Notes under the pieces: generated by a model
Told to the model about the DNA's origin: nothing
The model's database searches: none
What the model saw: the letters and a program-made list of their open reading frames with translations, nothing else
Part shown: positions 45,025 to 54,081 of the stretch, one piece after another
Layout: each line of letters starts with the position of its first letter
How positions within the stretch are numbered: the stretch's first letter is position 1
Position numbers and translations under genes: made by a program
Assembly (NCBI GenBank): GCA_965206355.1
Contig: OZ242212.1
Coordinates: forward strand, 1,488,001-1,552,000
DNA length: 64,000 nucleotides
Reading direction: 5' to 3'
DNA from: Spongiihabitans sp965206355
GTDB lineage: Bacteria > Pseudomonadota > Gammaproteobacteria > Arenicellales > Poriferihabitantaceae

Positions 45025-46011
45025 TCAATTCTCTCTTACCAATGGTTCTTTCAAACCAAATAGTCCGGTCGGTCGCCACACCAGCACAAGAATCAGAAGA
45101 ACCGCTATGATCAATTGGGTGATACCATAAATGCCGAGGCTTTCTTCAACCGGGCGAAGCGCTTCAGACATCAGACCCAAACCAACGGCAACCACGATAG
45201 CACCGATGATGTTTCCCTGACCACCTACAACAATAATGGCAACGAGATTGAACGCAAGAAAAAGACCGAAGGATTTTGGGGTCATCACGGCAATGACATG
45301 GGGAAGCAGTGAACCCGAGAATCCAGCAACGATTGCCCCAAGCACAAATCCCAATAGCTTTAGTTTATATGCCGGAATTCCATAGCAACGTGCCGCCATT
45401 TCGTTTTCGCGGACTGCCAGCATCGCTCGTCCTAAAGAAGAGTGTTTAAGTCGCCAAAAGAACACCACAACCAGAAAAAGAGCGCAGGCAATGAAGCCTA
45501 GATCGGCATCGCGTGGAATGCCCGTTATCCCACGCCCACCTCTTGTCAAACCATCCAGATTGAGGGCGATGTTCTGCACAACAATGATAAGTCCGAGCGA
45601 TGCAACCGCCAGATAATGTGTTCTTAACCGTAAGACAACGAGGCCGATTACGAAAGCCAATATGCCCGCAGCGCCAGCAGCAATCAGCGACGCCGTGTAA
45701 AGGGATAATTCGGTTGAAGCGATTAATTCGGGCATTTCAGGCATCGCAAACCCACGTCTGCCAAGCGGATAGGTAAAGGCTATCGCAACGTAGGCTCCAA
45801 AGGTCATAAAAGCAGGGTGTCCAAGACTAAAAAGTCCAGTAAAGCCATTGGCTGCTGTCAAGCTGACAGCTAAAATGACGTTGATTAACAGAAGTTTTGT
45901 GAGGGTTTGCAAATAGCCGTTCCCAGATATTTCCATATATAAAACCAACAATACTAACCCGCCAGCAAAGCCGATTGCGGCCTGTCTTTGTGAGACATAG
46001 AAGTTTCGCAT
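45025..46011 (-). CDS. livM: Branched-chain amino acid-type ABC permease LivM
   Basis: 328 residues with about nine to ten membrane helices. The LivM pattern is G-F-T-G-L-F-S-L-G-H-P-A-F near 54 and G-R-G-I-T-G-I-P-R near 148, with the EAA-type loop R-A-M-L-A-V-R-E-N-E-M-A-A. Last gene of livG-livF-livH-livM; it starts at the livH stop. Confidence 0.93.
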   Translation of the reverse strand: MRNFYVSQRQAAIGFAGGLVLLVLYMEISGNGYLQTLTKLLLINVILAVSLTAANGFTGLFSLGHPAFMTFGAYVAIAFTYPLGRRGFAMPEMPELIASTELSLYTASLIAAGAAGILAFVIGLVVLRLRTHYLAVASLGLIIVVQNIALNLDGLTRGGRGITGIPRDADLGFIACALFLVVVFFWRLKHSSLGRAMLAVRENEMAARCYGIPAYKLKLLGFVLGAIVAGFSGSLLPHVIAVMTPKSFGLFLAFNLVAIIVVGGQGNIIGAIVVAVGLGLMSEALRPVEESLGIYGITQLIIAVLLILVLVWRPTGLFGLKEPLVREN

Positions 46012-46904
46012 TATGCACGCTCCTCCTCGTCTTTTCCTAAAAGTCCTTGCGGACGGATTAGCAAGATCAGAATCAATGTTCCGAAAACAAACGTATCACG
46101 AAAAGCGGTGAATTGAGGGGGAACGAATCCAACAAATGCCACCTCGGCGAAACCAAGTATATAGCCCCCTAAAATCGCGCCCGGTATTGATCCAACACCA
46201 CCAATAATTGTTGCAATAAAGGCTTTTAGTCCGGGAACGATTCCCATAATAGGATCAATTTGTCCGAATTTTCCACCCCAGAAATACCCCGAGATACAGG
46301 CGAGCGCACTGCCCAGCCCAAACGCCATCATCACGGCTTTGTTGATCGAGATTCCCATTAGCTGAGCCGCAAACACATTCTCGGAAACAGCACGCATCGC
46401 AGTGCCAATTTTGCTACGCTTGATAAATTGTACAATCACGATTGCCAAGAAGATTGTCGTTATGGTTATGATGATATCAATCAACTGGACACTAATCTCT
46501 CCGATTTCAATGCGTAGGCTAAAAAAACTCGGGAGATGTAAACTGCGCGGTTGCGATCCCAAAAGTATTTGTCCTAGGTTTTGTAATGCTATTGAGACCG
46601 ATAAGGTGACGACAAATCCCGTAATCATCGGCGCACCTCGGATTGATCTGAAAGCAACACGTTCTATTAATGCGCCGGCTGCAAATCCAATGACAAGCAC
46701 CAAAACCGGTACTAAGTACCACAATATCGGTACGTATATGGATATTCCTAATGTACTGAATGCGCCAATCATTAGAAGATCACCATGGGCGAAGTTAACC
46801 AATCGAACGACACCGTAGATTAACGAAAAGCCAATAGCTACAAGAGCATAAAGACTGCCAAGGGTTATTCCATTTAGCAGTTGTTGAAAGATATATTCGT
46901 TCAT
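46011..46904 (-). CDS. livH: Branched-chain amino acid-type ABC permease LivH
   Basis: 297 residues, polytopic. The N-terminus L-L-N-G-I-T-L-G-S-L-Y-A-L-V-A-I-G and V-N-F-A-H-G-D-L are LivH hallmarks; the cytoplasmic loop has G-T-A-M-R-A-V-S-E-N. It overlaps livF by four bases and pairs with LivM to form the channel. Confidence 0.94.
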   Translation of the reverse strand: MNEYIFQQLLNGITLGSLYALVAIGFSLIYGVVRLVNFAHGDLLMIGAFSTLGISIYVPILWYLVPVLVLVIGFAAGALIERVAFRSIRGAPMITGFVVTLSVSIALQNLGQILLGSQPRSLHLPSFFSLRIEIGEISVQLIDIIITITTIFLAIVIVQFIKRSKIGTAMRAVSENVFAAQLMGISINKAVMMAFGLGSALACISGYFWGGKFGQIDPIMGIVPGLKAFIATIIGGVGSIPGAILGGYILGFAEVAFVGFVPPQFTAFRDTFVFGTLILILLIRPQGLLGKDEEERA

Positions 46905-47626
46905 TCGCTTATTCCCAAATAAGCAGAAACCACTTGTGGGTCATGTAACAATGTCTCAGCGGTTCCAGTCGTTACGATTTTCCCTTCGGCGAGAACGCAT
47001 CCTCTGTCGGCCAGTTCAAGTGCCATCATCGCATTTTGTTCAACAATAATGATTGTGATATTTTGATTTTTGTTGAGTTCATCTAGTTTTTTGAGCAGTT
47101 GTTCGGTAATTTGAGGAGCCAGGCCCAGAGATGGCTCATCAAGCAACAAGAGTTCGGGTTCAGACATCAATGACCGCGATAGTGCTAGCATCATTTGCTC
47201 ACCGCCCGATAGCGTGCCCGCCTTTAGCTTTCGGCGCTCTTTCAAAATCGGGAAAAGCGAGTAGGTCTGTTCCAATTGTGCGTTGATATGGTCTGTATTA
47301 TCACTGAGATACGCGCCGAGGCGAAGATTTTCTTCTGTCGTCATTTGGGTAAATACTTGCCGACCTTCTGGACAATGAATCAGGCCCATCGCAACGATTT
47401 TTTCTGGTTTGCAGCGGTTGATGATGATTGTCCCACCTGTTGAGTGAAACTCTACTGTACCTGATTTAATCGGTAATAGCCCGGAAAGCACCATTAATAG
47501 GCTGGATTTTCCAGCTCCATTCGATCCGACCAAGGCAAATATTTCGCCTTGCACAACCTCTAGGGACAAGTCTTTTAACACCTGTGTCTTGCCGCGATAG
47601 ACATTCAGATTGGATACACAAAGCAT
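46901..47626 (-). CDS. livF: ABC transporter ATPase LivF
   Basis: 241 residues. Walker A G-S-N-G-A-G-K-S-S, ABC signature L-S-G-G-E-Q-M-M, Walker B L-L-L-L-D-E-P-S-L-G-L-A-P and the late I-I-V-E-Q-N switch His/Gln region are all intact. It overlaps livH and abuts livG. Confidence 0.95.
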   Translation of the reverse strand: MLCVSNLNVYRGKTQVLKDLSLEVVQGEIFALVGSNGAGKSSLLMVLSGLLPIKSGTVEFHSTGGTIIINRCKPEKIVAMGLIHCPEGRQVFTQMTTEENLRLGAYLSDNTDHINAQLEQTYSLFPILKERRKLKAGTLSGGEQMMLALSRSLMSEPELLLLDEPSLGLAPQITEQLLKKLDELNKNQNITIIIVEQNAMMALELADRGCVLAEGKIVTTGTAETLLHDPQVVSAYLGISE

Positions 47627-48405
47627 TATGCACCACCTTGCATGGCACGACGTCGCCTGCCCAGATATACTTCGATCACGTTGGGTTGTTTCAGAACATC
47701 AATCGTATCACCACTTGCAATGGTTTCACCTTTATTGAGTACCACGAGTTTTTGACAAAGTTTGGACACCATCGGCACATTATGTTCAACCAGGATAATG
47801 CTCAGTCCAAGTTCGTTGTTCATGGATAAAATCAATTTAGAAAGTGCGTGTTTTTCGTTTTCATTCATGCCAGCCGCAGGCTCATCAAGCAACAGTAATT
47901 TAGGCGCACAGGCGAGGGCACGAGCAATCTCGACGCGCCTGCGATCCCCATATGACAAGGCATCCGCACGCTTATCGATAAAATCAGAAATGCCAATGAT
48001 CTCAAGCATTTTGGTAGCCGTTGCTGCAATTTTCCGCTCGGATGCCCGATGTGACGGAAGCCTCAGGATCGTCGGAAAAAGTGTTGCTCCATATCGTGCA
48101 TGCGCCCCGGCCATGATGTTTTGTAAGACCGTGAGCTCGTCAAAAAGCCTGATGTTCTGGAATGTTCGGCATATTCCGAGTCTAGATCGGCACTCTGGAC
48201 TCGATTTGGTAATATCCTGGCTTTCAAAACTGATAATCCCAGTATCTGGTTTCAGTAATCCCGTCAAAACATTTAAAGCCGTTGTTTTCCCGGCACCATT
48301 CGGACCGATCAGACCGATTAGATCGCCAGACGCGACAGATATCTCAAATTCGCTGAGGGCGGTGATGCCGCCAAACTTTTTACCAATGCACTTTACTGTC
48401 AGCAA
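47626..48405 (-). CDS. livG: ABC transporter ATPase LivG
   Basis: 259 residues. Walker A G-P-N-G-A-G-K-T-T near 34, signature region L-S-Y-G-D-R-R-R-V-E-I-A, Walker B L-L-L-L-D-E-P-A-A-G-M, and V-E-H-N-V-P after it. First gene of the minus-strand transport operon. Its promoter lies in the divergent gap with the amidohydrolase gene. Confidence 0.95.
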   Translation of the reverse strand: MLTVKCIGKKFGGITALSEFEISVASGDLIGLIGPNGAGKTTALNVLTGLLKPDTGIISFESQDITKSSPECRSRLGICRTFQNIRLFDELTVLQNIMAGAHARYGATLFPTILRLPSHRASERKIAATATKMLEIIGISDFIDKRADALSYGDRRRVEIARALACAPKLLLLDEPAAGMNENEKHALSKLILSMNNELGLSIILVEHNVPMVSKLCQKLVVLNKGETIASGDTIDVLKQPNVIEVYLGRRRRAMQGGA

Positions 48406-48432
48406 AATTTACTCGCCGGGATTGTATTTTAC

Positions 48433-48486
48433 GTACTATATTTAACGTATTATCAAAATTTAACATTAAAGTGTATAATATAGTAC
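48433..48486. promoter_or_regulatory. Candidate operator: perfect 10-bp inverted repeat in the livG / amidohydrolase divergent promoter
   Basis: GTACTATATT (48433-48442) and AATATAGTAC (48477-48486) are perfect reverse complements, 34 bases apart, and bracket AT-rich promoter DNA. A TATAAT at 48474-48479 could be the -10 for the plus-strand gene. The RpiR regulator of the same block is the obvious candidate ligand, but no matching site was confirmed elsewhere. Confidence 0.5.
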
Positions 48487-48516
48487 ATATAGTAACTAAA
48501 AATTAAGACTCACGCA

Positions 48517-49284
48517 TTGAATTTAATCAGTAGCACAGACCCGCCAGTGATTGGCATCAAAAATCCTGATGGAAAGTCAGATATTTTGTTGGTTTGTGAA
48601 CATGGTGGCAACGCATTCCCTGCCTCTCTTGGTCAGCTTGGTTTAAGTGATCAGGACATAACCAGGCATTTTGCATGGGATATTGGCGCATTGGATGTTG
48701 CCAAAAGTCTTGCCGATATTTTAGATGCAACATTAATCCATCAAATATATTCTCGTTTGGTATGTGATTGTAACCGTAAGCCAACCGTCCCGTCCTTTAT
48801 CCCTGAATTTGGTGAAGAACTTACCATACCCGGGAATCTCAATATATCAGAGATCGAACGAGACGCAAGAATACGCGCGATTTGGAATCCGTTTCACGAT
48901 TACATCACCGAATTTTTGTCAAATCGGGAACGGGATGGGCGCGTCAGCATCGTTATCTCTATCCACAGTTTCACACCCGTTTTTCATAAGGAGCGGCGTT
49001 CCATTGAGATTGGGATATTATGCGATCGTGACCGACGACTTTCAGGCAGGCTATACGAATATCTGAAGCCAATCATGGTAACAGATGTCGCCATGAATGT
49101 GCCGTATTTTATGAGTCGGGAAACAGATTTCACCATTCCGGTTCACGGCGAAGATCGCGGATTGTTGTGTTCTGAAATAGAAATCAGAAATGATTTGATT
49201 TCCGATTGTAGCGGTGTGGCGCAATGGGCTTTATTATTGGCTGACACAATAACCGACAGCCTACGTACTTTGAAATCTGATTGA
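48517..49284 (+). CDS. N-formylglutamate amidohydrolase-family protein
   Basis: 255 residues from a TTG. Family signatures are C-E-H-G-G-N-A-F-P near 28, D-I-G-A-L-D-V-A near 53, S-R-L-V-C-D-C-N-R near 78 and S-I-H-S-F-T-P-V near 151; the His and Glu residues fit a zinc amidohydrolase. Named for HutG-type enzymes, but no other histidine-degradation genes are present, so the natural substrate is probably a different N-acyl or amide compound. The gene is divergent from livG and followed by the cysteine hydrolase after 27 bases. Confidence 0.85.
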   Translation: MNLISSTDPPVIGIKNPDGKSDILLVCEHGGNAFPASLGQLGLSDQDITRHFAWDIGALDVAKSLADILDATLIHQIYSRLVCDCNRKPTVPSFIPEFGEELTIPGNLNISEIERDARIRAIWNPFHDYITEFLSNRERDGRVSIVISIHSFTPVFHKERRSIEIGILCDRDRRLSGRLYEYLKPIMVTDVAMNVPYFMSRETDFTIPVHGEDRGLLCSEIEIRNDLISDCSGVAQWALLLADTITDSLRTLKSD

Positions 49285-49311
49285 GAAAACATTGTGTGTG
49301 GGAATGGGCTA

Positions 49312-49935
49312 ATGAAACCAATAACACAAGTTCGAAACTGGCCACTAACACCTGAAAAAACGGCAGTGTTGGTTGTGGACGTTCAGAAAAGCGCGATGCA
49401 ACCAGCGGTGTTGGAACAGTATCCGGAATATAAAGATGCGTTGAACAACCGAATGTTGCCAAACTTAGAGCGGCTTGTACATCATGCACGTGCTGCCAGA
49501 TGTGAAATTATTTATACGGTTATTGAATCGCTTACCAGTGATGGGCGTGATGTTGGGTTAGACCACAAGCTATCTGGCATATTCATTGCAAAAGGCTCTG
49601 AATTGGGAACACTCTTGCCACAAGCAGGCTATCATACCGATGATATTATTTTGCCAAAAACCTCCTCGGGGGTTTTTAACTCGACCATTCTAAGTTATCT
49701 ATTGCGGAACATAGGAATAACCAATGTTGTTGTTGCCGGACTTCTGACCGACCAATGTGTTGATATGGCGGTGCGTGATGGTGCAGACATCGGATTTTAT
49801 ATGGTCTGCGCCCATGATGCCTGTGCAACACACACTGATGCTCGGCATGAACAATCATTGCAGGCATTTGCAGGGTATTGCAGGCTTCAACGTGTCAGTG
49901 AAGTAGTGCAAGATATTGAGCGGGCAGGAAGCTGA
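49312..49935 (+). CDS. Isochorismatase-like cysteine hydrolase
   Basis: 207 residues from the ATG at 49312 (the frame is open to 49294). The catalytic triad is visible: Asp in V-V-D-V-Q-K, Lys in L-P-K-T-S-S-G, Cys in L-L-T-D-Q-C-V-D. The family includes nicotinamidases, carbamoyl-sarcosine and biuret hydrolases, so it most likely opens a C-N bond in a small amide. It pairs with the preceding amidohydrolase gene and ends at a strong terminator. Confidence 0.88.
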   Translation: MKPITQVRNWPLTPEKTAVLVVDVQKSAMQPAVLEQYPEYKDALNNRMLPNLERLVHHARAARCEIIYTVIESLTSDGRDVGLDHKLSGIFIAKGSELGTLLPQAGYHTDDIILPKTSSGVFNSTILSYLLRNIGITNVVVAGLLTDQCVDMAVRDGADIGFYMVCAHDACATHTDARHEQSLQAFAGYCRLQRVSEVVQDIERAGS

Positions 49936-49941
49936 AGGTAA

Positions 49942-49970
49942 TAAAAAAACCAGCCCGTATATTGGGCTGG
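49942..49970 (-). terminator. Rho-independent terminator of the substrate-binding protein gene
   Basis: CCAGCCC (49950-49956) pairs with GGGCTGG (49964-49970); on the minus strand the stem is followed by a run of seven T. It lies between two convergent genes and may also stop the plus-strand transcript. Confidence 0.8.
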
Positions 49971-49993
49971 CTACTGTCTTTAGCGGGTTTTGT

Positions 49994-51139
49994 TTATGGT
50001 CGCCAAATCTCTTCGACTTTGTACACACCACCCTGTACAGAGATGATGGAAACTGGCTTAGGTGGTACCATCGTATCACGAGTATATGAAATTTCACCAG
50101 TAACCGCTTTAAAGTTCCGTGTTTTGCTCAATGCCTCACGAATTGCAGTAGGGTCAGCCGAATCCGCACGCTTGATTGCATCGGCGACCAGATTTAAGGC
50201 ATCGTAGCCGAGCGGTGCAAAAGCATTCTCCGGAGCAACGCCGTATTTATCATTGTAGGCTGCGATGAAATCGGTTACTTCAGTGCGGTCATCTTCGCGG
50301 AATGTGTGGGTTGAGAAATAGACATTATTAGCCAAAGCTGCCCCGGGTGTGCCGACCAACAAGTCAGTATCAAAACCGTCGCCGGAAATAATCGTAATAT
50401 CAAGACCAGCTTCGCGAATTTGCTTGACCGTCAGACCCGCTTCGGTCGGAATTGCCGAGATAAACACCGCATCTGGCGTAGGTTCCTGTGCTTTAAGACG
50501 GGCAATCTGTGCCGAGAAATCTGTATCGCCAATCATAAAGGCGTCTTCCAACGAAATGTTCCCACCACGAGCGTTGACACGCTGAACAAAGAACGCGCTT
50601 AACGCTTTGGTGAAATCCATTGATTGATCAGTCCATACTGCAAAATTGGTATATCCCAGTGTATCAAGGGCATAATCTGCAATTGCGAAAGATTGATCGT
50701 CGTCGCCAAACGGTGTCATAAACATATTGTTGCCAACCCACTTGGGCAGTTCCGGATGCGTCGCACCTGATGTGACAAACGGAATGCCCGCTTGTTGAAA
50801 CAAGGGTGCTGCCGCCATGACGAATGTCGTATCTGACTGACCGATACCAGCCACTACGCCTTCAGAAAGTGCTCGCTGAGCGGCTTTTGCGGTTTCTTGC
50901 TGATCGGTACGTGTGTCAATTGAGATTAATTCAATCTGCCGTCCTAAAAGACCGTCGGCGTTATTAATCTGTTCGACCGCAAGTTGTGCCCCTCTGAGTG
51001 AGGGGCCATCAAGAGACGACATGCCACCAGATACATTATACAATGCGGCAATTTTGATTGAACCTGCCTGTGCCAGTGCAGATGTGCCGAGTATCGCAAC
51101 CGAAACTGCGGTGAATATTAGTTTTGGGAGTATTTTCAC
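49994..51139 (-). CDS. LivK-like periplasmic substrate-binding protein
   Basis: 381 residues with a signal peptide (A-V-S-V-A-I-L-G-T-S-A-L-A-Q-A). The type I periplasmic-binding fold is recognised from G-P-S-L-R-G-A-Q-L-A-V-E, D-T-R-T-D-Q-Q-E-T-A and G-I-G-Q-S-D-T-T. It should deliver ligand to LivHMGF. It lies apart from livGFHM, separated by the two plus-strand hydrolases, and divergent from rpiR. Family members bind many amino acids and amides, so ligand identity is open. Confidence 0.9.
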   Translation of the reverse strand: MKILPKLIFTAVSVAILGTSALAQAGSIKIAALYNVSGGMSSLDGPSLRGAQLAVEQINNADGLLGRQIELISIDTRTDQQETAKAAQRALSEGVVAGIGQSDTTFVMAAAPLFQQAGIPFVTSGATHPELPKWVGNNMFMTPFGDDDQSFAIADYALDTLGYTNFAVWTDQSMDFTKALSAFFVQRVNARGGNISLEDAFMIGDTDFSAQIARLKAQEPTPDAVFISAIPTEAGLTVKQIREAGLDITIISGDGFDTDLLVGTPGAALANNVYFSTHTFREDDRTEVTDFIAAYNDKYGVAPENAFAPLGYDALNLVADAIKRADSADPTAIREALSKTRNFKAVTGEISYTRDTMVPPKPVSIISVQGGVYKVEEIWRP

Positions 51140-51346
51140 TTGGTTCTCCTTAAAAATTAGGCCAACACAAAATCATTTGTCTCGGCTAGTCATTGAATTG
51201 ATGCTGACCTTATCGCTAATAGTTCACGGAAAAAGTCAAACATGTTGTGTGTTATACTTCCATTCCACAGAAAAGTCAATTATTTTGTATATTAAAATTT
51301 ATTTTTACAGAAATGTATAATAATATTTTCAACGCTGGAGGATTAA

Positions 51347-52210
51347 ATGACGCAGACGGAGGTGAAGGTTGCCGATCAAATTGCACATGTTTTTGAAGAC
51401 CTTGGCAAACGAGAGCGTTCTGTTGCGCGTGTTTTGCTGAGAGCGTATCCCATGTCCGCATTAGAGACAGTAGCTCGACTTGCAGAAACATCAGGTGTCA
51501 GCACGGCAACTGTTTTACGACTGACCGGCAAACTGGGTTTTGATGGTTATGGTGATTTTCAAGCTGCTGTGAAGAGTGATTTGTTGCGTCATTTACAATC
51601 CCCTTCGGACCGAATGGCGATCAACCACTCAGTCAATCCGAAGACGAAATCCAGTGACCTACCGTCGCGAATGGCCGCACAGTTAACACAGAACATTAAC
51701 CACAGCTTTCGTGACTTGATCACTGTTGATTTTGATGAGGCAGTTGAACTTCTGTCCGAAAAGCAAAAAGCCATCTACTGTATCGGTGGTCGCTACTCCA
51801 CACATGTCGCCAAGATATTTTCACAGTATATGAGTGTGTTGAGAAACAATGTTCATTTCGTTACGGGGCAGAACGAGGGTTGGGCAAGGTATCTGACATT
51901 CATTGATAAGAAATCAACCATCGTGGCGTTTGACATTCGGAGATACCAACACTCTGTCCAACAGTTCACTAAACTGGCGAGTAAACGTGGTGCTAAAATC
52001 ATTCTGGTGACGGATAGTTGGGCAGACGTATCTGAATTACCCGCTAATCTCCAATTTCATCAGGCGAGTTCTTCGGTATCACCGTTGGATAGTTTGGTAG
52101 GTCAGTTCGCATTTATGGAAACCCTTATAGCGGGTTTTGTGGAAGCGCACGAAAAACAAGCGCACAGCCGTTTGAGTGCCTTTGACAAGCTAAACAATGC
52201 TCTGAAATAA
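51347..52210 (+). CDS. MurR/RpiR-family transcriptional regulator
   Basis: 287 residues: an N-terminal HTH (T-V-A-R-L-A-E-T-S-G-V-S-T-A-T-V-L-R near 45-62) and a C-terminal SIS domain (A-I-Y-C-I-G-G-R-Y-S near 143) that normally senses a small ligand. It stands between the substrate-binding protein (divergent) and the ligase gene (13 bases downstream), so it most likely controls this whole block. The 200-base gap before it is very AT-rich and holds both promoters. Confidence 0.9.
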   Translation: MTQTEVKVADQIAHVFEDLGKRERSVARVLLRAYPMSALETVARLAETSGVSTATVLRLTGKLGFDGYGDFQAAVKSDLLRHLQSPSDRMAINHSVNPKTKSSDLPSRMAAQLTQNINHSFRDLITVDFDEAVELLSEKQKAIYCIGGRYSTHVAKIFSQYMSVLRNNVHFVTGQNEGWARYLTFIDKKSTIVAFDIRRYQHSVQQFTKLASKRGAKIILVTDSWADVSELPANLQFHQASSSVSPLDSLVGQFAFMETLIAGFVEAHEKQAHSRLSAFDKLNNALK

Positions 52211-52223
52211 TCAGAGGAGTAAT

Positions 52224-53561
52224 ATGATTAATAACGAAAACCGAACAGGGCATGATACCGATCTATTAATGGTCTGTATCAGTGATATTTCCGGACAGAT
52301 GCGTGGTAAGGCGATTCCCAGATTGGCAGTTTCAAAGCGCACAGAGATCGGTGTCGGCTGGACCCCGACCAATGTCTTTATTACCTCCTTTGGTAGCATC
52401 GCACCAAGTCCTTGGGGGGCATTGGGGGATTTGATGTTACGCCCAGATTTCAGCACAGAGGTTAAAATTATTGAAGAAGATGATGGTATTAGAGAAAGCT
52501 TTATTCTCGCAGATATCTTGGAACTTGACGGATCGCCTTGGGAATGTTGTCTGCGCGGGCAAGTCAAGAAAGCGCTTGATCGCCTTGAGAAAGACCATGG
52601 ATTGCGTATGATCGTTGCTTTTGAGCATGAATTTTATTACAGCGGAACACAGGAGCAAGCTGGGTTGGGGTATAGTTTGCGAGCGTATCGCAGGCTCGGT
52701 GCGTTTCCTGACGATTTGATGCGCATCCTTGATCAAGCGGGGCTTGGCATTGATACATTTATGCCGGAGTTTGGACCGGGTCAATGTGAAGTTACAATTG
52801 ATCCAAAGCCCGCACTGCGAGCCGCAGACGAGGCCGTTATTCTACGCGACCTTGTGCGGGCGACAGCGCACAGCCACGGTGGTCGTGCAAGTTTTACGCC
52901 AGTCGTTGAACCAGACGGGATTGGCAACGGTGTTCATGTGCATTTCAGCTTTCAGGACATTGACGGAAACCCGGTTACTTACGATCCGTCCAAGCCGCTG
53001 GGTATCTCCGCGCCAGCAGGTGCTTTCGTGGGAGGAATTCTTAAACACCTTCCCGAAGCAATTTCGATGACGGCGGCATCGGTCCCATCCTACATCCGCC
53101 TGCAACCGCATCGTTGGAGTGCAGCATTTAACAATCTCGGGAAACAGGATCGAGAGGCAAGTGTCCGCATCTGTCCGGTTTTTGGCAACAGCGAAGTGTC
53201 AGTCGCCCAAAAGTTTCACTTCGAATTCCGAGCGGCAGATGCCGTTGCCAGCCCGTACCTCGTTCTCGCGATGCTCATTAATGCAGGTCTGTCAGGTCTC
53301 GACAACGACCTGACAACACCACCTGAGACGAAGATAGACCTAAGCCAATTGGGTAAAGAAGAGCTTGCAAGGCATGGTTACGAAAGATTGAGTCAATCGC
53401 TCACCAAAGCACTTGATAGGCTTGAGAATAGTCAATGGGCGATTGATTATTTTGGCAAAACATTTATTCAAGCATTTATCATACATAAAAGATGCGAGGC
53501 TGAAATGATGGCGGGTAAAAGTGTTGTCGAAATTTGCACGAAGTATCTTAGAGCCTATTGA
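52224..53561 (+). CDS. Glutamine synthetase-family ligase
   Basis: 445 residues with a GS beta-grasp and catalytic domain. Metal-site residues lie in V-A-F-E-H-E-F-Y-Y, G-P-G-Q-C-E-V-T-I and G-N-G-V-H-V-H-F-S; the C-terminal F-E-F-R-A-A-D replaces the usual E-x-R-x-P-D region in GlnA. Such GS-like enzymes often gamma-glutamylate amines. An RBS (AGAGGAG) precedes the ATG. Given its place with a transporter and two amidases, it more probably acts in catabolism of an imported nitrogen compound than in ammonia assimilation. Confidence 0.88.
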   Translation: MINNENRTGHDTDLLMVCISDISGQMRGKAIPRLAVSKRTEIGVGWTPTNVFITSFGSIAPSPWGALGDLMLRPDFSTEVKIIEEDDGIRESFILADILELDGSPWECCLRGQVKKALDRLEKDHGLRMIVAFEHEFYYSGTQEQAGLGYSLRAYRRLGAFPDDLMRILDQAGLGIDTFMPEFGPGQCEVTIDPKPALRAADEAVILRDLVRATAHSHGGRASFTPVVEPDGIGNGVHVHFSFQDIDGNPVTYDPSKPLGISAPAGAFVGGILKHLPEAISMTAASVPSYIRLQPHRWSAAFNNLGKQDREASVRICPVFGNSEVSVAQKFHFEFRAADAVASPYLVLAMLINAGLSGLDNDLTTPPETKIDLSQLGKEELARHGYERLSQSLTKALDRLENSQWAIDYFGKTFIQAFIIHKRCEAEMMAGKSVVEICTKYLRAY

Positions 53562-53683
53562 AGATTTTTGCCCCGTGTCAGAATATGGCAATACCAACCG
53601 AAACTTATTCGTCTCGATAATGCAACCAGCTCCGCATCATGAATTGACAACCATTACGGTTCTGTTAAAACCACTTATCAGGT

Positions 53684-53822
53684 GAGACCTTTGCACGAAA
53701 GCCATTTCACCTGCATGCTGCGTTAAAAACGTACTCAATCGGTCATTTATAAGCATAAACTCCCTCATTCCGTGCGTTTTTGCCTTGCCTGAAAGCGAAA
53801 TCATCTTCCGTGCAAAGGTCTC
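53684..53822 (-). mobile_element. MITE copy E (139-bp class)
   Basis: Complete copy with both termini, flanked by the 5-bp duplication CAGGT. It sits just inside the right end of the inserted block, about 50 bases before the 40-bp repeat. Confidence 0.85.
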
Positions 53823-53874
53823 CAGGTATATTTTTATCCTTATTAAATCGTCACAGTGATAAGCGATGCCGCTA

Positions 53875-53914
53875 GCTTATTTAATATGCAGGATGCGCTT
53901 GATCTTCGTTGATT
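53875..53914 (+). repeat. 40-bp direct repeat, right copy of the dapB 3' end
   Basis: Identical to 44938-44977. It includes 12 terminal dapB codons and the stop but no other part of dapB, so it marks the original dapB-carA junction or a target-site copy. Confidence 0.95.
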
Positions 53915-53990
53915 CATAGCCGCTCGGGATGTTAGAATGGCGCGCGTCAAAAATGTTGTAATACGAATGTGATGTCGCTATTTTCGACAA

Positions 53991-54018
53991 GGGGGGAACT
54001 GCGGTTTCTCCCTTTTTT
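53991..54018 (+). terminator. Terminator-like hairpin in the carA leader
   Basis: GGGGGAAC, loop TGC, GGTTTCTCCC, then seven T lie about 65 bases before carA. It could be the ancestral dapB terminator or part of carAB attenuation control. No competing antiterminator was worked out. Confidence 0.55.
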
Positions 54019-54081
54019 TAGCAAAATTGAGTAACAAATTTAGTGATTGGTAGCACCCCGCTACCTGCTTGACCGGAGAGA

